Under the pieces are notes generated by a model. The model was not told where the DNA came from and did not search any database. It worked only from the letters and a program-made list of their open reading frames with translations. The translations under genes were made by a program, and so were the position numbers. A stretch of 15,742 bases of DNA from NCBI GenBank assembly GCA_013203755.1, contig JABMPI010000052.1, forward strand, positions 1 through 15,742, read 5' to 3'. The stretch comes from Bacteroidota bacterium (GTDB taxonomy: Bacteria; Bacteroidota; Bacteroidia; Bacteroidales; Prolixibacteraceae). Shown here one piece after another: positions 6,828-13,544 of the stretch (position 1 is its first letter; every line of letters begins with the position of its first letter).

Positions 6828-8312
6828 TTATGACAATGCTTTGTCAAGTTCTTTCTTCCAATTGTTATATGCATCTTCATATTCAGGAACTTTAGAATTA
6901 TCAGGCTCTATTACTTCCATTTTTTTGAGGTTTACAAATGCTTCGTTTGCGTTTGAGTAATATCCTGAACCAATTCCTGCACCGCGAGCGGCTCCCACCG
7001 AACCATCGGTATTGTATAATTCAATGGTTGCTCCTGAAATTCCGGCTAGTGTATTTCTGAAAATCGGGCTAAGGAACATATTTGCTTTTCCGGCACGAAT
7101 TACCGAAGCATTAATTCCAATGTCTTTCATAATATCCATTCCGTATTTAAACGAGAAAACAATCCCTTCCTGAGCAGCTCGTAATAAATGTCCTTTTTGA
7201 TGAATATTAAAATTAATTCCAGAAAACATTGATCCAATATTTTTATTATTCAAAACTCTTTCAGCTCCATTTCCAAAAGGTAAAATAGATAATCCTTCAG
7301 AACCAACAGGAATTTTAGATGCCAGATCGTTCATCTCTTCGTAAGATATATTTTCTCCAGTCATTCTTTTTAACCAGGCATTTAAAATACCGGTTCCGTT
7401 TATGCAAAGTAGAACGCCTAATCTTGCATTTTCTGCTGTGTGATTTACATGAGCAAAAGTATTTACTCTCGATTGAGGATCATATTTTATCTCTTCGCTA
7501 ACGCCATAAACCACACCAGAAGTTCCGGCAGTAGTGGCAATTTCTCCAGGGTTTAGCACATTTAACGAAAGTGCATTGTTGGGTTGGTCACCTGCGCGGT
7601 AGCTAATTTTTGTTTTTGTTGATAGACCAAGTTCTTCAGCCATTTTGGCTGAAACATAACCTTGAACGGCAAACGTTGGAACTATTTCTGGAATTATTTC
7701 TGATAAAAAGCCATAATTGTCAAAAAGCATATTTGCAACAGAATTCTCTTTAAAGTTCCACATAATACCTTCCGAAAGTCCGCTTACAGTTGTTTGTACT
7801 TCGCCTGTTAGTTTCATTGCAATATAATCGCCGGGTAGCATTATTTTATAAATTTTAGCAAATAATTCAGGCTCATTTTCTTTTACCCATTTCAGTTTCG
7901 AGGCGGTGAAATTACCAGGTGAGTTTAACAAATTGGTCAAACAACGTTCACCTCCAATTTCGTTGAAAGCGTTTTCTCCATAACCAGTGGCCCGGCTGTC
8001 GCACCAAATTATTGATGGCCTAATTACTTCCAGATTCTTATCTACCATTACCAAACCGTGCATTTGGTACGAAATTCCAATAGACTCAATACTTTCAGGA
8101 TTAACTCCCGATTCATTTAAAACATCGGCCAATGCCAATTTTAAATTTGCCCACCACGATTCTGGTTCCTGTTCTGCCCACCCTGATTTGTGTGCAGTAA
8201 TCTTCATCTCCTGCTTCGGATGAAAAGAGGAGGCAATACAATTGCCATTTTCTCCATTAATTAATGAAACTTTTACAGATGAACTTCCAATGTCGAAACC
8301 TAGTAAGTGCAT
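6828..8312 (-). CDS. xylB: Xylulokinase (FGGY family)
   Basis: 494 residues, the normal length. It is a cytoplasmic kinase phosphorylating D-xylulose with ATP to D-xylulose 5-phosphate (EC 2.7.1.17), the entry to the pentose phosphate pathway. The first actin-like domain begins with the phosphate-binding FDIGSSSVK (6-14). Xylulokinase-type sugar contacts follow: QMHGLV (83-88) and WCDSRA (103-108). The likely catalytic base is Asp242 in RAGDQPNNAL. The nucleotide-binding domain shows TAGTSGVVYG (261-270), CINGTGILNAW (303-313), LPFGNGAERVL, RAGKANMFLSP (406-416) and DGSVGAARGAG (436-446). It is the first gene of the operon, with a well-matched promoter 60-90 bases upstream. The neighbouring xylA confirms the substrate among FGGY kinases. 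Confidence 0.96.
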   Translation of the reverse strand: MHLLGFDIGSSSVKVSLINGENGNCIASSFHPKQEMKITAHKSGWAEQEPESWWANLKLALADVLNESGVNPESIESIGISYQMHGLVMVDKNLEVIRPSIIWCDSRATGYGENAFNEIGGERCLTNLLNSPGNFTASKLKWVKENEPELFAKIYKIMLPGDYIAMKLTGEVQTTVSGLSEGIMWNFKENSVANMLFDNYGFLSEIIPEIVPTFAVQGYVSAKMAEELGLSTKTKISYRAGDQPNNALSLNVLNPGEIATTAGTSGVVYGVSEEIKYDPQSRVNTFAHVNHTAENARLGVLLCINGTGILNAWLKRMTGENISYEEMNDLASKIPVGSEGLSILPFGNGAERVLNNKNIGSMFSGINFNIHQKGHLLRAAQEGIVFSFKYGMDIMKDIGINASVIRAGKANMFLSPIFRNTLAGISGATIELYNTDGSVGAARGAGIGSGYYSNANEAFVNLKKMEVIEPDNSKVPEYEDAYNNWKKELDKALS

Positions 8313-8348
8313 GATATATATTGTTTTAAATTATAAATTATTATTAAA

Positions 8349-8362
8349 CTGTTCTGTTCTGG
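8349..8362. promoter_or_regulatory. Candidate XylR operator at the xylB transcription start
   Basis: The + strand reads CTGTTCTGTTCTGG here, which is two GTTCT units in tandem (CAGAACAGAAC when read along xylB). The 11-mer GTTCTGTTCTG recurs exactly at 9575-9585 in the regulator's own promoter. In both places it lies just downstream of the -7 box, over or beside the expected start site, where a bound repressor would block initiation. The assignment to the neighbouring GntR-type regulator is inferred from this sharing. Confidence 0.55.
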
Positions 8363-8371
8363 TATGCTCCT

Positions 8372-8402
8372 CAAAAATAGTCTGTATTAGTGTCTATTCA
8401 AA
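8372..8402 (-). promoter_or_regulatory. Promoter of the xyl operon (Bacteroidota sigma-70 type)
   Basis: On the - strand, TTTG (8402-8399) is followed after exactly 19 bases by TATTTTTG (8379-8372). This matches the Bacteroidota housekeeping consensus TTTG-N19-TAnnTTTG at every fixed position. The start site should fall near 8366, giving a leader of about 54 bases before the xylB ATG. It is flanked by the candidate operator downstream and a 20-bp palindrome upstream. No equally good promoter was found before the later genes, which supports one operon. Confidence 0.75.
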
Positions 8403-8409
8403 ATCTACA

Positions 8410-8429
8410 AACATGTTTTAAAACATGTT
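8410..8429. promoter_or_regulatory. Perfect 20-bp palindrome upstream of the xylB promoter
   Basis: AACATGTTTTAAAACATGTT is an exact palindrome without a spacer, ending 8 bases before the -33 box. Its position is typical of an activator or upstream operator site for a homodimeric regulator. It has no T tail and lies more than 100 bases past the end of the regulator gene, so a terminator role is unlikely. Which protein binds it is unknown. It does not resemble the GTTCTGTTCTG motif, so a second regulator is possible. Confidence 0.55.
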
Positions 8430-8549
8430 AATTTTGACTGTAATAATCAAGCTCATAGACATCGGAAAATAAAAACTGTGGGTATATATAATAGCTTTGA
8501 TTTTAACTTTATTAAATATTTTTAATCAATTTGTCTTGTGTCGATTTTA

Positions 8550-9545
8550 TTATATCGAAGAGCGAATTTCTAATTTTGTTGGTACTTCAAATCGTACAGG
8601 ATTCCCCGTAGTAACAAACTCAGCGGCTTTTTGTCCCATTAAATTAAAATCGGTAGAAATTACTGTAATTCCATTTTTTACATATTTTTTCATTGGTGTT
8701 TCGTTGTAAGAAATTACACCTACTTCTTCGCCAGGTTCAAAACCATTTTCAGAACATTGGTCTAAAAAACTGGCAAGTGTTCGGTCGCTCACCAAAAAAT
8801 ATAGTCCACCCTTTTTTATTTTAAACTTTTCGGAATCAAAAATTACAGAGTGCTTAATTTTATTTTTGGTACAAAACTGTTTAAAATAATCGATTACAAT
8901 TTTCGGATGATAAGTAAATTTTGGATGTAAGAGAGTAAATTCGTCGTACTTTTTTATTTTTTCTACATTCTTCTGGAAACAGTCGGATATTGGTTGTCCG
9001 AAATTTTGATAAATAGCTGATTGTTTCTCGGATGTATGTATGTTCCAGTCTATAACTAATAATTGTTTCTGAGCAATATTATTAATTATTTCAGGTACTT
9101 TCTGGTGGTCGAAATTCATAATAATATACTTGTTGTATTTGCCCAAACTTTCGGTAATAATTTTTTCAAATACATCTATATTGTAATGATGAAAATGTAA
9201 ATCGACACTAATATTTTTTGGAAGGTGTTTTAAAAATGAACCATAAAGAACCTCTTTGTACGCCTTGAAAGTATCGAGGAAAAGAAAAACTTTAGTTATA
9301 TTTTTTGTTACAAAATAACCACGGTTTGGAACCGATTCAACCACACCTCTTTTTTTTAATTCGGCATAAGCTTTAAATACAGTGTCGCGCGAAAGTTGAC
9401 ACTCCTTCATAATTTGATTTACCGACGGTAACATATCTCCCTGCTTTAGCTGATTCTGACTGATAGAATTAGTTATGGCATCTACAAGTTGCTGGAATTT
9501 TAATGCGTTCGAATTTTTATCTACAGTAAATTTAAATTTGCTCAT
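8550..9545 (-). CDS. xylR: GntR-type transcriptional regulator with LacI-like sensor domain, probable xylose regulator
   Basis: 331 residues. The N-terminal winged helix-turn-helix (about 15-80) is of the GntR type: GDMLPSVNQIMKECQLSRDTVFKAYAEL is the recognition region, and RGVVESVPNRGYFV forms the wing. From about residue 85 there is an alternating alpha/beta region (KVFLFLDTF, YIIMNFDH, LLVIDWNIH, GLYFLVSDRT, VGVISYNETPMKKY) that looks like a periplasmic-binding/LacI-type ligand domain, ending with a linker to LEIRSSI. Proteins of this build bind DNA as dimers and release it on binding a sugar. The gene lies directly upstream of xylB on the same strand, with 237 bases between, and its own promoter region shares an 11-bp motif with that of xylB. 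Control of xylose genes and of itself is therefore inferred. Another pentose as the inducer cannot be excluded. Confidence 0.85.
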   Translation of the reverse strand: MSKFKFTVDKNSNALKFQQLVDAITNSISQNQLKQGDMLPSVNQIMKECQLSRDTVFKAYAELKKRGVVESVPNRGYFVTKNITKVFLFLDTFKAYKEVLYGSFLKHLPKNISVDLHFHHYNIDVFEKIITESLGKYNKYIIMNFDHQKVPEIINNIAQKQLLVIDWNIHTSEKQSAIYQNFGQPISDCFQKNVEKIKKYDEFTLLHPKFTYHPKIVIDYFKQFCTKNKIKHSVIFDSEKFKIKKGGLYFLVSDRTLASFLDQCSENGFEPGEEVGVISYNETPMKKYVKNGITVISTDFNLMGQKAAEFVTTGNPVRFEVPTKLEIRSSI

Positions 9546-9573
9546 ATTGAAGTATATTCATCGGAAAAACTTC

Positions 9574-9589
9574 CGTTCTGTTCTGTTCC
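9574..9589. promoter_or_regulatory. Candidate autoregulatory operator of the xylR-like gene
   Basis: The + strand reads CGTTCTGTTCTGTTCC, nearly three tandem GTTCT units. It contains the same GTTCTGTTCTG 11-mer found at 8351-8361 in the xylB promoter. It directly abuts the -7 box at 9591-9598, so occupancy should block transcription of the regulator. A further shared 10-mer, CATCGGAAAA, lies 6 bases closer to the gene (9559-9568) and also at 8460-8469. Confidence 0.55.
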
Positions 9590-9590
9590 A

Positions 9591-9619
9591 CAAAACTAAA
9601 CTAAAATTTGGATTACAAC
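9591..9619 (-). promoter_or_regulatory. Promoter of the xylR-like regulator
   Basis: TAGTTTTG on the - strand (9598-9591) fits TAnnTTTG exactly, about 45 bases before the start codon. The -33 box is weak: GTTG (9619-9616) after a 17-base spacer. The repeat operator lies immediately downstream. Confidence 0.5.
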
Positions 9620-9659
9620 ATAGAAGGTTAACAATTACAACTAATTTCTTTATCCTTTT

Positions 9660-9687
9660 TTTGTCCCCTAAAATTAAAATATCTTTG
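9660..9687 (+). promoter_or_regulatory. Promoter of the nitroreductase-family gene
   Basis: TATCTTTG at 9680-9687 is an exact TAnnTTTG match, 39 bases before the ATG at 9727. TTTG at 9660-9663 is in the -33 region, but the 16-base spacer is shorter than usual. It is divergent from the regulator promoter about 70 bases away. Confidence 0.5.
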
Positions 9688-9726
9688 ATACAACAAAAAT
9701 CAAAATAAACGCAAAATTATATTGTT

Positions 9727-10299
9727 ATGATTCGCGACTTAATAACCAAAAACCGAAGCTACCGACGTTTTGATTCTTCTGTTAAAATTTCATTCAAACA
9801 AATAAAAAAATGGATTGAGCTGGCTCGTTTTTCTGCAAGTGGAAGGAACATGCAACCCTTAAAATATGCCGTTTGTATTGATGAAAAAACGAATGGAAAA
9901 ATATTTCCAAATATTGGATGGGCGGGATATTTAAGCAATTGGAAAGGGCCTGAAGAAAAGGAAAGACCGGTAGTTTACGTTGCTGTTTTACACGACAAGT
10001 CGATTTCTGATAATTATTATTGCGACGATGGAATTGCTATTCAAAGCATTTTGCTGGGGGCTGTTGAGGATGGGTTTGGCGGATGTATAATTGGCACTTT
10101 TAATAAAACCAAAGTTACTAAAATACTGAGTATACCGGAGAGCATTGAGATTTTGTGGTTAATTGCATTGGGCAAACCGGCAGAAGAATGTATTCTCGAA
10201 AATGTAAAAAATAGCGACATTAAATATTGGCGCGATGAAAACGATGTTCATCATGTTCCTAAAAGATCGTTGGACGAAATAATATTCAGGAGTTCATAG
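9727..10299 (+). CDS. Nitroreductase-family (FMN-dependent) oxidoreductase
   Basis: 190 residues, within the 170-220 range of the family. The N-terminus has the FMN-phosphate contact pattern RSYRRFD (10-16), then ARFSASGRNMQPLKYAV (33-49), where the Ser/Asn/Gln/Pro positions contact the flavin in relatives. A central YYCDDGIAIQSILLGAVEDGFGGCIIGTF region is the usual helix plus glycine-rich stretch. ALGKPAEE near residue 147 is the characteristic late motif. Such enzymes are cytoplasmic homodimers reducing nitro compounds, quinones or other acceptors with NAD(P)H; the natural substrate is unknown here. The gene is divergent from the pentose regulator and convergent with proline dehydrogenase, with a 53-base gap. 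It does not obviously belong to either pathway. Confidence 0.88.
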   Translation: MIRDLITKNRSYRRFDSSVKISFKQIKKWIELARFSASGRNMQPLKYAVCIDEKTNGKIFPNIGWAGYLSNWKGPEEKERPVVYVAVLHDKSISDNYYCDDGIAIQSILLGAVEDGFGGCIIGTFNKTKVTKILSIPESIEILWLIALGKPAEECILENVKNSDIKYWRDENDVHHVPKRSLDEIIFRSS

Positions 10300-10324
10300 G
10301 AAACTGATTTTATAATTCGATCAT

Positions 10325-10350
10325 TTAAGCATTTCTGCATTTTCTCATTC
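10325..10350 (+). repeat. Copy of the GCATTTCTGCATT dispersed repeat
   Basis: AAGCATTTCTGCATTTTCTC (10327-10346) closely matches AAGCATTCTCGCATTTTCTC (5386-5405) and the inverted copy at 5285-5307. It fills much of the 53-base gap between the nitroreductase and proline dehydrogenase genes, and no clear terminator is visible there. Confidence 0.4.
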
Positions 10351-10352
10351 AA

Positions 10353-11264
10353 CTATCCTCTAACAAAAAGTGCTTTAATAATTTCAGTAGCTATTTTCGG
10401 ATTTTCTTTTAACCGTCTTGTAGAATATCCAAACCAATGTTTTCCAAAGGGTACATAAACCCGCATAAGATGTCCTTTGTTCACAATCGATTTTCGTAAA
10501 TCGGGTGTTACGCCATATAACATCTGAAATTCGTACATGCTTTTCGGGACATTATATTTTTCAATTAACTTATAAGACTCGTGTACCAAATGCTTGTCGT
10601 GGGTGGCAATTCCTACATATATTTTGCTTTTAATCATGAATTCCAGACCATTCAAAAAATTTTGTTGAACTTGTTCGAATTCCTTAAAAGCAATATTCTC
10701 AGGTTCAACATAAATCCCTTTGCACAATCTAAAATTAAGTGGATTTTCTTTCGAATTCAATTCACTTAAAACTTTCACATCGTTTAAGGTACGTCGCAAA
10801 TAAGCTTGTACAACCAATCCAACATTTGCAGGAAATTCTAATTTCAACCTTTTAAATATATCCAATTCCATGTCCACACATTGCGAATCTTCCATGTCAA
10901 TTCTAACAAATGTATTTTTCTGAGTGGCAAGCACAACAATTTCGCGGATGTAATTGTAACAAACCTCTTTATCGATTAGCAGCCCAAACATGGTTGGTTT
11001 CAACGAAAAATTACCTTGAATTTTATGGCCTGTGCATTGATTGATTATATCAATGTATTGGTTTTTATTGTCTTCAGCTTCGCCAAGGGTTTTAATAAAT
11101 TCACCCAGTAAATCTATGGTCGTTTCAATTCCTTTTTCGTTTAATAATTTCGATGCCAGAATTCCCTCTTCAATAGACTCACCAGCAATATATCTTTTAG
11201 AAAATACCCAAACTAGTTTTTTGGGCATGTGTGGCAATACGTTTGCTATTAGCTTATTCAACAT
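10353..11264 (-). CDS. Proline dehydrogenase (monofunctional, FAD-dependent)
   Basis: 303 residues, the normal size for a stand-alone proline dehydrogenase. It oxidises L-proline to delta-1-pyrroline-5-carboxylate (EC 1.5.5.2), passing electrons through FAD to the quinone pool at the inner membrane. The TIM-barrel motifs appear in order: SLKPTMFG with Lys89; FVRIDMEDS with Asp123; VQAYLRRT (152-159); RLCKGIY with Arg179 and Lys182; ATHD (220-223); EFQMLYG (245-251); and the substrate-binding helix YSTRRLKE, where Arg283, Arg284 and Glu287 have the same spacing as Arg555/Arg556/Glu559 of E. coli PutA. No pyrroline-5-carboxylate dehydrogenase domain or gene is nearby. The last gene-free stretch upstream (11265-11482) shows no clear promoter for it. 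Confidence 0.93.
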   Translation of the reverse strand: MLNKLIANVLPHMPKKLVWVFSKRYIAGESIEEGILASKLLNEKGIETTIDLLGEFIKTLGEAEDNKNQYIDIINQCTGHKIQGNFSLKPTMFGLLIDKEVCYNYIREIVVLATQKNTFVRIDMEDSQCVDMELDIFKRLKLEFPANVGLVVQAYLRRTLNDVKVLSELNSKENPLNFRLCKGIYVEPENIAFKEFEQVQQNFLNGLEFMIKSKIYVGIATHDKHLVHESYKLIEKYNVPKSMYEFQMLYGVTPDLRKSIVNKGHLMRVYVPFGKHWFGYSTRRLKENPKIATEIIKALFVRG

Positions 11265-11438
11265 TTTAATTTTTAAGTGAAAATATTAGATAATGTAAAA
11301 TAATGGCTCTTTTAGGTTTTATTCAATGATGTTTATCAGTCAACTATTATGATTTTACACATGTTTTTGAAGGAAGTGATTGATATTTAATAAGATGAAA
11401 AAATTGTTAATTTGAGATTCGTGTTTCAACTAAAAAAT

Positions 11439-11446
11439 TATCTTTG
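11439..11446 (+). promoter_or_regulatory. -7 box of the OmpH-like gene promoter
   Basis: TATCTTTG is an exact TAnnTTTG match, 36 bases before the ATG at 11483. The -33 region is poor: TTTG at 11411-11414 would need a 24-base spacer. It is the only such site in the 218-base gap between proline dehydrogenase and this gene; otherwise I see only AT-rich DNA there. Confidence 0.45.
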
Positions 11447-11482
11447 TCGGAGTAAAAATAGTAAATCAAAAATCAGGTAAGA

Positions 11483-12082
11483 ATGAAAGGAACATCGTTA
11501 ATTGTTAGCATCGTACTGTTTATAGCCGTAGCTGTTTTATATGTACTTCAATTTACAGGCGAAGGAGAAAACGAACATAATTCTGCAACTGCTGAAAAAG
11601 GAGTAGTTAATCGAGGTGATTTAAAAATTGCTTATGTAAAAGCCGATTCTGTGCTTTTAAATTTCGATTTGTCGCAAGATTTGCACGATGATTTTACTAA
11701 AAAGCAAGAAGCTTATACAGCCGAATACAGTGTAAAACGTCAGTCGTTTGAAAAAGACGCTGCAGCTTTTCAGGAAAAATTGCAACGTGGTGGATTCTTA
11801 AGCGAACAACGTGCTGTACAGGAACGGGACAGATTAGTTGGAATGGAGCAGGAAATTCAGAAAATGGATCAGGAATTGTCTGCCAAATTAGGTGGATTAC
11901 AGGCTGAAAATAACAAACAGATTCTGGATAAATTAATGGAGTATCTTAATGAGTTGAATGCAGGTAAAAAATATGATTACATTTTTAATGCTTCAAATAT
12001 TTTAATTGGCGACGAAGCAGATAATTTAACTGCTGACGTTTTAAAAGTATTAAACGAAAGATATTCTGAATTGAAAAAATAA
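11483..12082 (+). CDS. OmpH/Skp-family periplasmic chaperone-like protein, N-terminally anchored
   Basis: 199 residues. A hydrophobic N-terminal segment (about residues 5-24, SLIVSIVLFIAVAVLYVLQF) has no clear signal peptidase site, so it is either an uncleaved anchor or a signal sequence. After a short polar linker the OmpH-like domain starts with LKIAYVKADSVLLNF (47-61). A long charged, Glu/Lys/Gln-rich region (about 65-155) should form the coiled-coil tentacle helices seen in Skp. The C-terminal KKYDYIFNASNILIGDEADNLT is typical of Bacteroidota OmpH proteins. Skp proteins escort outer-membrane proteins across the periplasm; that role here is by family only. The gene has its own promoter and terminator, so it is a single transcription unit. 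Confidence 0.88.
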   Translation: MKGTSLIVSIVLFIAVAVLYVLQFTGEGENEHNSATAEKGVVNRGDLKIAYVKADSVLLNFDLSQDLHDDFTKKQEAYTAEYSVKRQSFEKDAAAFQEKLQRGGFLSEQRAVQERDRLVGMEQEIQKMDQELSAKLGGLQAENNKQILDKLMEYLNELNAGKKYDYIFNASNILIGDEADNLTADVLKVLNERYSELKK

Positions 12083-12105
12083 GAATATTAGATTTAAAAA
12101 ATACT

Positions 12106-12135
12106 AAAATCCGGGGGTTACTCCGGATTTTTTTT
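12106..12135 (+). terminator. Rho-independent terminator of the OmpH-like gene
   Basis: AAAATCCGG (12106-12114) pairs with CCGGATTTT (12123-12131) around an 8-base loop, followed by a T run to 12135. It lies 24 bases past the stop codon. Confidence 0.88.
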
Positions 12136-12146
12136 GCTTTTAATTT

Positions 12147-12154
12147 TAGCTTTG
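12147..12154 (+). promoter_or_regulatory. Possible -7 box directly before the glycosyltransferase start
   Basis: TAGCTTTG fits TAnnTTTG. It ends only 7 bases before the ATG at 12162, so the start site would fall almost on the start codon. No good -33 box is present, because that region is the T tail of the upstream terminator. It may be chance. Confidence 0.3.
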
Positions 12155-12161
12155 TATAGAA

Positions 12162-13358
12162 ATGTTTGCAAATAAATATCTGGAAAAGCAGAATAAGGAA
12201 ACTTTAATAAATAGTATTCCCAATACGGAACTTGGAATGATTGTAGTTATTCCATGTTTTCGTGAGCCGGATATTTTGCAAACTCTCGATTCACTGAACC
12301 ACTGTAAATTACCTGTTCAAAATGTTGAGGTAATTATTTTAATCAATCATTCTGAAATTGCTTCGGAAGAAATAAAATCTTTTAATAGGAATACTATTTT
12401 TGAAATTGAAAATTGGATTTCCGAAAATCAGAAAGCTGGAATTCAAATTTATGCAGTTGGCCCCATTGAATTAAAAAAGAAGTGGGCAGGAGCTGGGGTA
12501 GCAAGAAAAAGTGGTATGGACGAAGCCATTCGACGATTAAATTTATTGGAAAAGCCAAACGGAATAATTGTTTCGTTGGATGCAGATACTTTGGTTGACG
12601 AAAACTATTTGGTAGAAATTGAAAATCATTTCAAATTGAATCCCAAAAATGTTGGGGCAACCATATCTTTTCAACATCAAATTTCTGGACTAAATGCGAA
12701 ACAATTGGTGGGAATTCAACTCTATGAAAAGTATCTTGAATATTATAAAAATGCACTTGAGTTTACGGGTTATCCTTTTTCTATGTTTACAGTGGGCTCG
12801 GCATTTGCAGTTACTGCCGGGGCGTATGTAAAACGTGGTGGAATGAATCGCAGGCAGGCAGGCGAAGATTTTTATTTTTTGCAGAATTTGGTTCAACTCG
12901 GGAAAGTTGGCGAAATTACTTCAACAAAAGTTTATCCTTCGGCAAGGTTGTCCGATCGTGTTCCGTTTGGAACAGGACCTATTTTACAGAAGTGGATGAA
13001 TGCAGAAGAGGATTTAACACAAACCTATAATTTTAATGCATTCAACGATTTAAAACAATTTTTTAAAGTAAAGGGGAATTTTTATAAAATTGAATTAGAA
13101 AAATTCGAGCTCCTAATTTCTAATTTGCCGCAATCTGTTCAAAGATTTTTGGTTCACGATCTATTTTGGAACGAACTCAATGATTTAAATAGAAATTGTG
13201 CAACGCTAAAGTCTTTTGAGAATCGTTTTTTTCAGAAATTTAATGCATTTAAAATCTTAAAGTTTTTGAATTTTACGCACGAACATTTTTACGAGAAAGT
13301 TGAATTAGCCGAACAAATAGAAGAATTAGAAAGAAGTGATTATCTGAAACATTCATGA
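12162..13358 (+). CDS. Family 2 glycosyltransferase
   Basis: 398 residues. A GT-A nucleotide-sugar-binding domain begins at about residue 25 with GMIVVIPCFREPDILQ. The metal-binding DxD-like motif is SLDADT (Asp140, Asp142), and the likely catalytic-base motif is AGEDFYF (Glu235, Asp236), preceded by FTVGSAFAVTAGAYVKRGGM, which resembles the acceptor-loop region of the family. The C-terminal 150 residues are charged and helical (LERSDYLKHS at the end), with no clear membrane segment, so it is probably cytoplasmic or peripheral. Donor and acceptor cannot be inferred. It stands alone between an OmpH-like gene and a lipoprotein gene, not in a polysaccharide cluster. The start is the only Met before the domain apart from one inside it. 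Confidence 0.85.
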   Translation: MFANKYLEKQNKETLINSIPNTELGMIVVIPCFREPDILQTLDSLNHCKLPVQNVEVIILINHSEIASEEIKSFNRNTIFEIENWISENQKAGIQIYAVGPIELKKKWAGAGVARKSGMDEAIRRLNLLEKPNGIIVSLDADTLVDENYLVEIENHFKLNPKNVGATISFQHQISGLNAKQLVGIQLYEKYLEYYKNALEFTGYPFSMFTVGSAFAVTAGAYVKRGGMNRRQAGEDFYFLQNLVQLGKVGEITSTKVYPSARLSDRVPFGTGPILQKWMNAEEDLTQTYNFNAFNDLKQFFKVKGNFYKIELEKFELLISNLPQSVQRFLVHDLFWNELNDLNRNCATLKSFENRFFQKFNAFKILKFLNFTHEHFYEKVELAEQIEELERSDYLKHS

Positions 13359-13397
13359 TGAAGGAGTTTTGGCACAGAAGAAGGAGGAGTTTCTTGT

Positions 13398-13424
13398 CTT
13401 GTGTCTTGATTCCTTGTGTCTTGA
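13398..13424. repeat. Tandem 15-bp repeat
   Basis: CTTGTGTCTTGA occurs at 13398-13409 and again at 13413-13424; each copy is followed by TTC or ATC, giving a 15-bp period. Partial units (TTCTTGTC, TTGAATC) flank it. It lies in the 186-base gap between the glycosyltransferase and the lipoprotein gene. Confidence 0.6.
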
Positions 13425-13452
13425 ATCTTATTAAAAACATATGAAACGAACA

Positions 13453-13475
13453 TGAAATTTAGCATGCTAATTTCA
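13453..13475. repeat. Palindrome with 12-bp perfect core
   Basis: TTAGCATGCTAA (13459-13470) is perfect. The outer arms TGAAAT and ATTTCA extend it with one bulged T. There is no T run for a clean terminator. It lies 70 bases before the lipoprotein gene, so it may be an operator or an mRNA hairpin. Confidence 0.45.
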
Positions 13476-13544
13476 CAAACAAGCATGATTAAATTTCATC
13501 GAGAGTTCCATACCTTGCAATTGAAAATTTAAAATTATAAACGG

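Noticed and set aside
8541..8558. TCGAT...ATCGA hairpin at the 3' end of the regulator gene as a terminator.
   Set aside because: The stem is only 5 bp, it overlaps the coding end, and no T run follows on the - strand.
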